Source: Bog-756 sp963830165 (GTDB lineage Bacteria; Actinomycetota; Acidimicrobiia; Acidimicrobiales; RAAP-2). From it: a stretch of DNA of 64,000 nucleotides. The notes beneath the pieces are model-generated. The model saw nothing but the letters and a program-made list of their open reading frames with translations, had not been told where the DNA came from and did no database searches. Where the stretch lies: assembly GCA_963830165.1 (NCBI GenBank), contig CAWHKZ010000003.1, positions 1 to 64,000 on the forward strand, read 5' to 3'. Below are positions 43,959 through 50,981 of the stretch, piece by piece. The position numbers and the translations under genes were made by a program. Every line of letters starts with the position of its first letter. Position 1 is the stretch's first letter.

Positions 43959-45389
43959 TCATCGAGGCTTGCCGTCCCGGACCGGCGGCGCCATGTCCCG
44001 CTCGATCTCCTCCAGCGTCCGCCCCTCCGTCTCGGGAACCTTCCTCCAGAAGTACACGACGGCGTAGACGCTCACGACCCCCATCAGGAGGAAGGTCCCG
44101 GCATTCGAGATGGCGTTCAACAAGGTGAGGAACGACGCGGCGACGACGAAGTTCGCCGCCCAATTGGCGATGGTGGCGATGCTCATGGCCTTGCCGCGGA
44201 TCCTCGCCGGATAGATCTCGCTGATCAGCAGCCAGAACACCGGGCCGAGACCGATGGCGAACGACCCGGTGTAGAAGATGAGACTCACCACGGCCACGAC
44301 GGCGGCGGTGGTCCCCAGCGTGTCACCGTTGACGGCGAAGGTGGCGGCGACGACGAACAGGGCGAGGGTCATGCCCACCGTGCCGCTGATCAGGAGGACG
44401 CGCCGGCCGACCCTGTCGATGAGTCGTATGGCGACCACCGTCATTCCCACGTTGACGAGGCCGACCCCGACGTTGGCCAGGAGCGAGGCCGAGTCCCCGA
44501 GACCGGCCTGATGGAGCAGCGTCGGTGCGTAGTAGATGACCGTGTTGATCCCGGTGACCTGCTGGAGAACGGCCATCACCACCCCGATGACCACCAGCTT
44601 GCGGACATCGGGCCGGAGCAGCTCCCGGTAGTTCACGGCGCGGCCGCTCAGGGCCTTGATCTCGTCGATCTCGCCCTCGATGTCATGGTCGGCACTGCGG
44701 ACCCGGGTCAGCACCTTCCGGGCGCTGGCGATCTGCCCGTGGGTGACCAGCCAGACGGGGCTCTCGGCCTGCGTCAGCATCCCGACGAAGAGCAGTACCG
44801 CCGGGATGGTGGCCAGTCCGAACATGAGCCGCCAGTCCTCACTCGAGCTCAGGCCGTAGTCGACCAGGAACGCCACGAGGATGCCGAAGGTCAGGGCCAG
44901 CTGGTTGAAGCTGACGAGTGCCCCCCGAACGCGGGGTGGTGCCACTTCGCTGATGTAGAGGGGAACGGCCATCGATGCGGAGCCGACGGCCAGTCCGATC
45001 ACGAACCTCATGACGACCAGGAACCAGAAGGTCGGTGAGAAGGCTGCGCCCAGTACCCCGATGACGAAGACCACGGCCGTGATGAGGATGACCGTCCTGC
45101 GTCCTATGAGGTCGGACAGCCTCCCCGAGCCGAATGCTCCGACCACGGCCCCGACCAGCAGGAGGGAGGTGACCAGTTCCTTGTCGAACGAACTGAGATT
45201 GCCGAAGCTCGTGTGGAGGAAGAGCAGTGCGCCCGAAACGACGCCGGTGTCATATCCGAAGAGCAGTCCACCCAGGGCCGTGATGGCCGACGTCCAGACG
45301 ACCGCCCGCCCGACGGGCTCCAGCCGAGCGTCGTGGAGAACGTTCCCGTACGACGACGGATCCGGGCCATCGAGCGGTTGCCCAGCCAT
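43959..45389 (-). CDS. Sugar porter family MFS transporter (XylE/GalP-like)
   Basis: 476-aa permease with 12 helices: LGGLLFGYDTGVVSGAL (helix 1), GRLSDLIGRRTV, PLYISEVAPPRVRG, QQVTGINTVIYYAPT (helix 7 sugar-binding), and PVFWLLISEIYPARIRGKA. Probably a proton-coupled sugar importer. GAGGAG precedes ATG 45389. Leader H ends 12 nt upstream, and element H lies about 230 bp upstream. Confidence 0.93.
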   Translation of the reverse strand: MAGQPLDGPDPSSYGNVLHDARLEPVGRAVVWTSAITALGGLLFGYDTGVVSGALLFLHTSFGNLSSFDKELVTSLLLVGAVVGAFGSGRLSDLIGRRTVILITAVVFVIGVLGAAFSPTFWFLVVMRFVIGLAVGSASMAVPLYISEVAPPRVRGALVSFNQLALTFGILVAFLVDYGLSSSEDWRLMFGLATIPAVLLFVGMLTQAESPVWLVTHGQIASARKVLTRVRSADHDIEGEIDEIKALSGRAVNYRELLRPDVRKLVVIGVVMAVLQQVTGINTVIYYAPTLLHQAGLGDSASLLANVGVGLVNVGMTVVAIRLIDRVGRRVLLISGTVGMTLALFVVAATFAVNGDTLGTTAAVVAVVSLIFYTGSFAIGLGPVFWLLISEIYPARIRGKAMSIATIANWAANFVVAASFLTLLNAISNAGTFLLMGVVSVYAVVYFWRKVPETEGRTLEEIERDMAPPVRDGKPR

Positions 45390-45401
45390 GAGGTGCTCCT
45401 C

Positions 45402-45626
45402 TCACTCGTTTCGGGCGGGGTGACGCCGGACCTCCCCACCTGGCGGAGACCGGAACCCGGTGGGCGTCGGAACTCGCCGGCCGCGGTCAAGGTGGCGGGC
45501 GCCTCCGACATCCCGTCGGACGGTGGTCCGGAGTCGGGTCAGCGCTCCGGCGGTGTGGGTGGACGCCGATCGGCGGTCGACCCTGGACGTCGGCCACCGG
45601 CTCTGAGGATGCTGCTCAGACCTCAT
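45402..45626 (-). CDS. Leader ORF H upstream of the sugar porter
   Basis: 74-aa Arg-rich ORF beginning MRSEQHPQSRWPTSRVDRR at the ATG of element H and ending 12 nt before the transporter start. The region is compositionally like coding DNA but no family is recognised. Only its position matches the other leaders; sequence similarity is limited to RVD. Confidence 0.35.
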   Translation of the reverse strand: MRSEQHPQSRWPTSRVDRRSASTHTAGALTRLRTTVRRDVGGARHLDRGRRVPTPTGFRSPPGGEVRRHPARNE

Positions 45627-45671
45627 GGATCCAGCTGACCATCGAGGGGGTGCGAGACCATTGCAGCTAGC
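45621..45671 (-). promoter_or_regulatory. 51-bp upstream element, copy H
   Basis: On the minus strand TTTCCAGCTAGCTGCAATGG, 16 variable bases, ATGGTCAGCTGGAT and CCATGAGG, with spacing identical to A, B, C and E. Points to the sugar porter gene and is divergent from copy E. Confidence 0.75.
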
Positions 45672-45926
45672 TGGAAACGCGGCTTCCGGGTGCCTGGCAC
45701 ACCCGCCGCGCCCTCGTGGCGGACGCCTTCCCGAGTGGTCGGACCTGGGATCCGCCCGCGCTCGTCGAGGCGGTGGAGGCGATGACAACACGTCCCAGCT
45801 CCGACTTCCGACGGGTCGGTGCCGAGCACGCGTTGGCGTCGTCAGCGGTCAGGGGGGGGTCCGGTGCAGGGACATCTCGGGCGACTGCTGTTCCGGAAGG
45901 AAGACAGCTGGAACTCCTCAATGGCG

Positions 45927-45977
45927 GCTAGCTGCATTGGATGATCAGGCGGCGAATGGTCTGCTGAAGCCATGGAG
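45927..45977 (+). promoter_or_regulatory. 51-bp upstream element, copy E
   Basis: GGCTAGCTGCATTGG, 16 variable bases, ATGGTCTGCTGAAG and CCATGGAG. The left flank is GGC rather than TTC. The terminal ATG starts leader E; a small cysteine-motif gene begins at 46139. Confidence 0.78.
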
Positions 45978-46070
45978 TTCGACGAGGTCGCTCGGGTCGA
46001 CGGCCCGCCGTTCGGTTCGTCCTCGCTGAATTCCAGGCTTCAGATCCGGATGCCCGAACCGCGGTGGTAG
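45972..46070 (+). CDS. Leader ORF E
   Basis: 32-aa ORF beginning MEFDEVARVDGPPFGSS at the end of element E. Shares VARVD-x-P with leader D using different synonymous codons. It ends 68 nt before the next small gene, so it is not directly coupled. Confidence 0.4.
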   Translation: MEFDEVARVDGPPFGSSSLNSRLQIRMPEPRW

Positions 46071-46138
46071 AGCCCGGCCGGGTGTCGTCGGCTCACCCCC
46101 GGTAGGTGCCGGGCGGTGCGGAGAGGGGATGGCGGCAG

Positions 46139-46303
46139 ATGTCTGTAGACGCGATGAACGGCTCGATCCCGGGACAGCCCGTGGGGGTCCGGGTGAAGAA
46201 GCCGAAGGCGATCGCCCTCAGGCGAGTCTGCGAGGCGGAGGGATGCGCCACGGTGTTGTCGATGTACAACCCGGAGCCCTGGTGCGCGATCCATTGGAAG
46301 TGA
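46139..46303 (+). CDS. Small Cys/His-motif protein
   Basis: 54-aa protein ending RRVCEAEGCATVLSMYNPEPWCAIHWK. The C-x4-C...C-x2-H spacing resembles a short zinc-binding motif found in many actinobacterial small proteins. ATG 46139 follows GAGAGGGGATGG. Function unknown; may contact nucleic acid. Confidence 0.6.
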   Translation: MSVDAMNGSIPGQPVGVRVKKPKAIALRRVCEAEGCATVLSMYNPEPWCAIHWK

Positions 46304-46328
46304 GCCATCAGCTGGAAGTGAGCCATCC
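46294..46328. repeat. 18-bp tandem repeat
   Basis: TGGAAGTGAGCCATCAGC is followed directly by a second, nearly complete copy, overlapping the end of the small Cys/His gene. Probably replication slippage. Confidence 0.7.
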
Positions 46329-46389
46329 GTCCGCCGTCCCACCGGGAAGTCCCGCTCGACCGGGGCAGCTCGGCGGGTGGCATGACGGG

Positions 46390-46593
46390 ATGGAGGCAGG
46401 TCACCCGCCACCGACGACCGTGGTCGGCGACGCTTCCGAAGGAGTCATGCTGCAGGTCGCTGCGGACCTTCGGTCGCTGGCCACCGTGGTCGAGGGTGTC
46501 ATCACGTCGTCGACACCGACGGTGGATCTCCTCGAGGTCAGCCGCGCCATCCAGATGGCGCTCGTCCTCGTGAACGACTGGAGGGCTGCGTAG
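46390..46593 (+). CDS. Uncharacterised 67-aa protein
   Basis: MEAGHPPPTTVVGDASEG followed by helical sequence (MLQVAADLRSLATVVEGVI, LLEVSRAIQMALVLVNDW). No family recognised. Lies between other small same-strand genes, so it may belong to one transcript with 46139 and 46754. Confidence 0.45.
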   Translation: MEAGHPPPTTVVGDASEGVMLQVAADLRSLATVVEGVITSSTPTVDLLEVSRAIQMALVLVNDWRAA

Positions 46594-46629
46594 GTGGGGA
46601 TCTCACGGTTGTCCCGGACGCTGCGGATC

Positions 46630-46665
46630 GATGGTCCCGATGGACCCGATGGACCCGATGGACCC
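46630..46665. repeat. Four tandem 9-bp units (GATGGACCC)
   Basis: GATGGTCCC and three GATGGACCC units in a row; in one frame they read Asp-Gly-Pro repeats. No convincing gene uses that frame. Confidence 0.75.
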
Positions 46666-46753
46666 GAGGGAGCGGGCGGGCGGCGTCGAAGCCGGGCGAT
46701 GGACAACCTGCACAAGGGAACGCACACGGGAAACACGGGAAGAGGAGTCGGAG

Positions 46754-47188
46754 ATGAGAGGTTTCAGGCGGCGTGCAAGCAAGGACGAGCCGCTCACCGT
46801 TGACGGCGGTGAGATCGTCGCGGATGCCGAGGCATTCCTGGCCGGCGGCTACTGCGATCAGCTTCGTCGGCGTGGCGAAGCGGTCCCGGGCTGGGTCCAG
46901 CTCAATCTCTTCGCTCATGGGGATGTCACCGCCATCCGCCGTCAGCGGAGAAATGCTGCAAAGACGGTGGATCCGTCCGCAGACCGGGCCGATCTGATGT
47001 GGCGGGGCGCCCAGCACGTGCTCGCCGGCGAGATCATCGACCTCGTCCACGACGATCCGGAGCTGTTGTCGTACGTGCAGCGGCGGGCACTGGTGCCACT
47101 GGAGTTCCGCCTGATGCAAGCGGGCAGCGTGACCGCCTACGAGCTTGTCAAGCTCACGCGTGACGCCTTGCGCTCGAGCATCTCCTAA
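46754..47188 (+). CDS. Uncharacterised 144-aa protein
   Basis: MRGFRRRASKDEPLTVDGGEIVADAEAF..., helical and soluble, with LNLFAHGDVTAIRRQRR and a C-terminal EFRLMQAGSVTAYELVKLTRDAL. No family recognised. GAGGAG precedes ATG 46754. A hairpin with a short T-rich end follows. Confidence 0.6.
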   Translation: MRGFRRRASKDEPLTVDGGEIVADAEAFLAGGYCDQLRRRGEAVPGWVQLNLFAHGDVTAIRRQRRNAAKTVDPSADRADLMWRGAQHVLAGEIIDLVHDDPELLSYVQRRALVPLEFRLMQAGSVTAYELVKLTRDALRSSIS

Positions 47189-47199
47189 CCCTGAAGGCA

Positions 47200-47230
47200 C
47201 CGACGTACGGAGGTTGCGTCGGGCTTTCTT
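47200..47230 (+). terminator. Rho-independent-like terminator
   Basis: CCGACG (47200-47205) pairs with CGTCGG (47217-47222), then GCTTTCTT. It follows the 46754 gene and faces a convergent gene. Confidence 0.5.
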
Positions 47231-47314
47231 GTGGGACCGTTGCTCCCGTCGTGGCGGGCGGGATCGCGCCATCGACCGGAGCCGGTCGGGTACGCGGCCC
47301 ACCGGAAGCGGCGG

Positions 47315-47869
47315 TCAGGCGCGCAGTCGGTGTTCGAACTCCTGCCTGTCGAAGAACGACGTCGAGTCGATCGGGCTGCCGTCGAGCCACGCGGCCGGCG
47401 TTCCCTGCGGATCCTCGTCCTGGTAGAGCGACTCACGTCGCAGGACCCACGGTTCGTATCTGGCCTCCCGGACACCGGCGGTGAAGTCCGCACCGGTCAG
47501 TCCGACCTGGGCGCCGAGGTGCACGAGGTCCCGGTTGGTGAACCCCCCGGTCCCTTCCGGCGGTTGGGCTGCAAACACTGCCCGGCGTAGCGCGTCGAAC
47601 TGACCGACCTCAGCGGCAAGTGCGAGCGCGTTGTCGGCTCGGACCGACTCCGGACCCAGGAAGCACCGCATGCGGTACTCGACCACCAGCTCGCCCACGG
47701 CCGTCGCGGCCGTGATGGACGCTCCATTGACCTCTTCGAACTTGCGGCAGTACGGGCACTGGGGATCCTCGAAAAGGACCATGCGCCGACGGGCGTCGCT
47801 GTCGCCGACCAGGACTCCCCCCTCAGGGGTGTGACCGGAGGGTGCGGACACGTCATCTCTTCCGTTCAT
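47315..47869 (-). CDS. DsbA-like thiol oxidoreductase without signal peptide
   Basis: 184-aa thioredoxin-fold protein: RRMVLFEDPQCPYCRKFEE with active-site CPYC, a helical insert (NALALAAEVGQFDALRRAVFAAQP) and cis-Pro region QGTPAAWLDG. Members of this DsbA-like family usually have a signal; none is seen in the visible N-terminus, so it may act in the cytosol. Next to the OsmC-type peroxidase gene. Confidence 0.82.
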   Translation of the reverse strand: MNGRDDVSAPSGHTPEGGVLVGDSDARRRMVLFEDPQCPYCRKFEEVNGASITAATAVGELVVEYRMRCFLGPESVRADNALALAAEVGQFDALRRAVFAAQPPEGTGGFTNRDLVHLGAQVGLTGADFTAGVREARYEPWVLRRESLYQDEDPQGTPAAWLDGSPIDSTSFFDRQEFEHRLRA

Positions 47870-47917
47870 CGCTGACTCCTCACCGTGAGGGGCCCGGAAC
47901 CGTCAGGGCCCGGATGG

Positions 47918-48376
47918 TCAGTTGGCTCGGAGCTCCACCGACTCGACCGGATGCCCATTGGCCTTCAGGCTCACCTCGACGTTCCCGCGGGTCGCGTTCG
48001 AGTAGGGGCAGACCTCGTGGGCCGCGGCCACGATCGACACGGCGCGCTCGGGTTCGCTGATTCCCGGGAGTGTCACGTCGAGGCCGACGGCCACGGTGAA
48101 CCCGCGGTTCTCGGTGGTGACCAGGGTCACTTCGGAGTCGATGGAAACGGCACCGAGATCAGCCTGCTCCCGACGTCCCACGACGCCCAGCGCACCCTCG
48201 AAGCATGCCGCGTAGCCCACGGCGAAGAGCTGCTCGGGGTTCGTGCCTCCACCTTCGCCTCCCATCTCGACGGGGGTGCGCAACTGGACATCCAAGGCCC
48301 CGTCGCTGGTCACGCCGTGGCCCTGGTCTCGGCCGCCGACCACATGGGCCCGGGCTGTGTAGAGCGATTTGGCCAT
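47918..48376 (-). CDS. OsmC/Ohr organic hydroperoxide resistance protein
   Basis: 152-aa thiol peroxidase: YTARAHVVGGRDQGHG, GGGTNPEQLFAVGYAACFEGAL (peroxidatic Cys) and HEVCPYSNATRGNVEVSL (resolving Cys). Detoxifies organic hydroperoxides. ATG 48376 matches the family start. Confidence 0.92.
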   Translation of the reverse strand: MAKSLYTARAHVVGGRDQGHGVTSDGALDVQLRTPVEMGGEGGGTNPEQLFAVGYAACFEGALGVVGRREQADLGAVSIDSEVTLVTTENRGFTVAVGLDVTLPGISEPERAVSIVAAAHEVCPYSNATRGNVEVSLKANGHPVESVELRAN

Positions 48377-48465
48377 CTCCGACTCCTCTCGAACGTCCGT
48401 ACCTGCGACGCTATCGCCTCGCCTCTCGACGACCTCCGGCATTCCGGCCCCGACCTGTAGTCACG

Positions 48466-48804
48466 TCACACGGTCCGTCGGGCCTCGTCGACGGTCAACT
48501 CCGCGGCGGGGTCGATCTCGAGACGATCGTCCGGGATCTGTTGACCACTGCGAAGCGAGAATCCGTAGCTGCCTACCTCGAGTCGCCGTTCCGCCCGGTC
48601 GATCGCGGTCAGCCGGTCCTGGAGCTCGTTTCGGATCGATTCGTCCGTGCCCTCTTTGGTCAGCGGCTCGGCCGAGTCGAACATGTCCCCTGGTGCGTTC
48701 GCGGCCGTCCGGTCGTCACCGGTGTCCTCGTCCATCTGGGCGAGCAGGCGCTCGACCCGGAGCCGCTCTGCGTCGAGCAATTCCTGGGCCCGTGTGGATT
48801 CCAT
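48466..48804 (-). CDS. DksA/TraR-like protein lacking all zinc cysteines
   Basis: 112-aa protein: an N-terminal coiled coil (MESTRAQELLDAERLRVERLLAQMDE), then ELQDRLTAIDRAERRLEVGSYGFSLRSGQQIPDDRLEIDPAAELTVDE. The second part matches the DksA/TraR zinc-finger core (GxYGxC..CG..IP..RL...P....C..C) but every cysteine is replaced. GGGAG precedes ATG 48804. Other DksA-like proteins act in the RNA polymerase secondary channel; whether this one does is open. Confidence 0.78.
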   Translation of the reverse strand: MESTRAQELLDAERLRVERLLAQMDEDTGDDRTAANAPGDMFDSAEPLTKEGTDESIRNELQDRLTAIDRAERRLEVGSYGFSLRSGQQIPDDRLEIDPAAELTVDEARRTV

Positions 48805-49107
48805 AGATGCTCCCGCTGTTCCGTCGATCTGTCCCACATTGTACGTGGAGTGGCCTGGTCCGTGACCCGGTGCGGCCCTCCTCCCGGTCGACCTCCGTCC
48901 GGAGCCCGGTCCATTCGAAGGGTGCGGGACGGTCGGCCCGGGCCCGGGCCCGGCCGGCGACGGTGAGCCGTCCCGGGTCGCCTCGAGACTCCGGGCTCGG
49001 TGGACGCCGGGACCGGCGCGATCACGATCGGTCGACCGAGGCCCCCGAATCTCAGGGTCCTCTCACGGTTCCCACAGTTGGATCTCAGACGGCCTCCGCA
49101 TACTGGG
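48805..49107. other. Divergent intergenic region
   Basis: About 300 bp between the DksA-like gene and the sulfolactate operon, probably carrying both promoters. A GGGCCC run lies near 48937-48955. No palindrome or 51-bp element seen. Confidence 0.4.
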
Positions 49108-49761
49108 ATGGTGAGTTTCCCGCCTACCAAGCAGCGAGTCGTGTGGCTCGTACGTCACGGCGAGTCCGACTGGAATCGGCTCGGCATCGTGCAGGGGCAC
49201 CGGGACGCGCCCCGGCTCACCGCCCGGGGCCGGAGCCAGGCCGACCGCGCCGCGACGGTCCTGGCCGACCAGCCCGTGGACGTGATCTTCTCGAGTGACC
49301 TGCGCCGTGCCCGGGCCACGGCGGCCAGGATCGCCGCCCGGGTCGGTCGCACCGTCGTCATCGACGAGCGGCTGCGCGAGCGCAACTTCGGCGTCGCCGA
49401 AGGGAGGCCGGTGGGATCCATCGCGCCGGCACTGACGGGACTGGACGGGGACAGGATCGTGGACGCCTCCGCCCACCCGGCCGGCGGTGAGTCGCTGCAG
49501 GACGTGTTCCGACGGTGCAGCGACTTCGCCCGCTCGCTCGCGTCGGGCGAGCCGACCGGAGACGTGGTCGTCGTGGCCCACGGTGGAAGTCTGCGTCTGC
49601 TCGCCGCCGCACTCACCGGCTCGGGCCTGGACGGCATGAGCTGGGAAGCGGTACCGAACGGATCCGTGCGGCGGGTCGTGGTCCGGTCGGACACAGCTGA
49701 GGACCTGGCCGACGCCGTTGCCGGGCACACGATCATCCCCACCGAAGGAGGGGCGTCTTGA
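49108..49761 (+). CDS. Histidine phosphatase (phosphoglycerate-mutase-like)
   Basis: 217-aa enzyme: catalytic VRHGESDWN at residue 14, IFSSDLRRARATA, ERNFG and VVVAHGGSLR. First gene of the comA operon; its stop overlaps the comA start. Inference: it could remove phosphate from 2-phosphosulfolactate, replacing the unrelated ComB. It could also be an unrelated phosphatase. Confidence 0.87.
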   Translation: MVSFPPTKQRVVWLVRHGESDWNRLGIVQGHRDAPRLTARGRSQADRAATVLADQPVDVIFSSDLRRARATAARIAARVGRTVVIDERLRERNFGVAEGRPVGSIAPALTGLDGDRIVDASAHPAGGESLQDVFRRCSDFARSLASGEPTGDVVVVAHGGSLRLLAAALTGSGLDGMSWEAVPNGSVRRVVVRSDTAEDLADAVAGHTIIPTEGGAS

Positions 49762-50579
49762 ACCAGAACACACTCGACCTACCGGAGCGGACCCCCAAGC
49801 CCCGCTCGACCGGCCTCACCATGATGATCGACGGTGGGCTCCCGCCGGCGTACTTCGACGACGTGATCGAGGGTGCAGCCCCGTATCTCGACTTCGTCAA
49901 GTTCGGGTGGGGCACGGCAATCGTGACCGACGGGCTGGACCGCAAGATCGAGACCCTGCGCAGCCACGGGATCGAGCACTACTTCGGCGGCACCCTCTTC
50001 GAGAAGTTCCTGCTGCAAGGCAAGATCGACGACTTCCGGACGTTCTGCCGGCGGCACTCGTGTCACTACGTCGAGGTGTCCAACGGGACGATCGACCTCT
50101 CCGACGCCAGCAAGGCCGGCGCCGTCCGGGACCTGTCCGACGAGTTCCGGGTGATCTCGGAAGTGGGCTTCAAGGATCCGGGTCGCGCCGGCCTCGTTCC
50201 GGCCAGCCGCTGGCGCGAGTGCGTCCTCGAGGACCTCGACGCCGGTGCCTGCCTGGTGACGCTGGAGACCCGGGAGAGCGGTCGCTCCGGAATCTGCACG
50301 GGCAGCGGCGAGCTCCGCCACGACATCGTGGACGAGCTGCTCCACGACGGCGAACTCGTCGACCACCTGCTGTTCGAGGCCCCGACGGTCGGTCTCCAGT
50401 CCACCTTCGTCAGCCTGATCGGGCCGAACGTGAACCTCGGCAACATTCCCGCCACCGGCGTCCTCGGGCTGGAGACGCTCCGCCTCGGCCTCCGGTCCGA
50501 CACACTCACCAGCTTCGAAGCAGCACCCCCGCCCGAAGCGGCACCCTCGGTCGCCATGGCCGTTCCCGCACGCTCATGA
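49758..50579 (+). CDS. comA: Phosphosulfolactate synthase (ComA family)
   Basis: 273-aa TIM-barrel enzyme adding sulfite to phosphoenolpyruvate to give 2-phospho-3-sulfolactate. Landmarks: GLTMMIDGGLPP, DFVKFGWGTAIV, HYFGGTLFEKFLL, VEVSNGTIDLS, SEVGFKDP, LDAGACLVTLETRESG, LLFEAP and NLGNI...LETLRLGLRSDT. TTG start 49758 overlaps the preceding stop, with GGAGGGG at a good distance. Archaea use it for coenzyme M, Bacillus (YitD) for spore sulfolactate. No later coenzyme M genes are here. Confidence 0.93.
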   Translation: MNQNTLDLPERTPKPRSTGLTMMIDGGLPPAYFDDVIEGAAPYLDFVKFGWGTAIVTDGLDRKIETLRSHGIEHYFGGTLFEKFLLQGKIDDFRTFCRRHSCHYVEVSNGTIDLSDASKAGAVRDLSDEFRVISEVGFKDPGRAGLVPASRWRECVLEDLDAGACLVTLETRESGRSGICTGSGELRHDIVDELLHDGELVDHLLFEAPTVGLQSTFVSLIGPNVNLGNIPATGVLGLETLRLGLRSDTLTSFEAAPPPEAAPSVAMAVPARS

Positions 50580-50980
50580 GGAACGAGCGCGACGTCTTCC
50601 ATCTCGCCGTCCCCGTCCACGACCTCGACGCGGCCCGCGACTTCTATGTGAACGGGCTCGGCTGCAAGCTGGCCCGCACCTACGGGGATCGGATCACGCT
50701 CGACTTCTTCGGGGACCAACTGGTCTGCCACCTGACCGAGGGAATGGACCCATCACCCCCTCCGTCCCTCTATCCCCGACATTTCGGGGTCACGTTCCGT
50801 GAAGCCGAGGAGTTCGATGCGCTGCTGACGCTGTGCGCGCAGCGTCAGCTCACCGTCTATCGGGACGTGGAGACCCGATTCGCGGGCCGGGCGGAGGAGC
50901 ACCGGACCGTCGTACTGTGCGACCCGTCGGGCAATCTCCTCGAGTTCAAGCAGTACCGCGACCCGCGGATGATGTACTGA
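50576..50980 (+). CDS. VOC-superfamily (glyoxalase-like) protein
   Basis: 134-aa protein with paired beta-alpha-beta-beta-beta modules: HLAVPVHDLDAARDFYVNGLG, then HFGVTF and LCDPSGNLLEFKQY, giving His/His/Glu metal ligands. Member of glyoxalase/extradiol dioxygenase fold families. ATG overlaps the comA stop (ATGA), so it is co-translated. It could act on the sulfolactate product or its keto form; unknown. Confidence 0.85.
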   Translation: MRNERDVFHLAVPVHDLDAARDFYVNGLGCKLARTYGDRITLDFFGDQLVCHLTEGMDPSPPPSLYPRHFGVTFREAEEFDALLTLCAQRQLTVYRDVETRFAGRAEEHRTVVLCDPSGNLLEFKQYRDPRMMY

Positions 50981-50981
50981 G

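Noticed and set aside
46594..46803. Collagen-like small protein from the Asp-Gly-Pro repeats
   Set aside because: The frame overlaps the better supported 46754 gene and has no ribosome-binding site; the repeat is a short 9-bp expansion.
49758..50579. Coenzyme M biosynthesis locus
   Set aside because: Only the first enzyme is recognisable; no sulfolactate dehydrogenase, sulfopyruvate decarboxylase or the bacterial XcbC/D/E-type genes are nearby.
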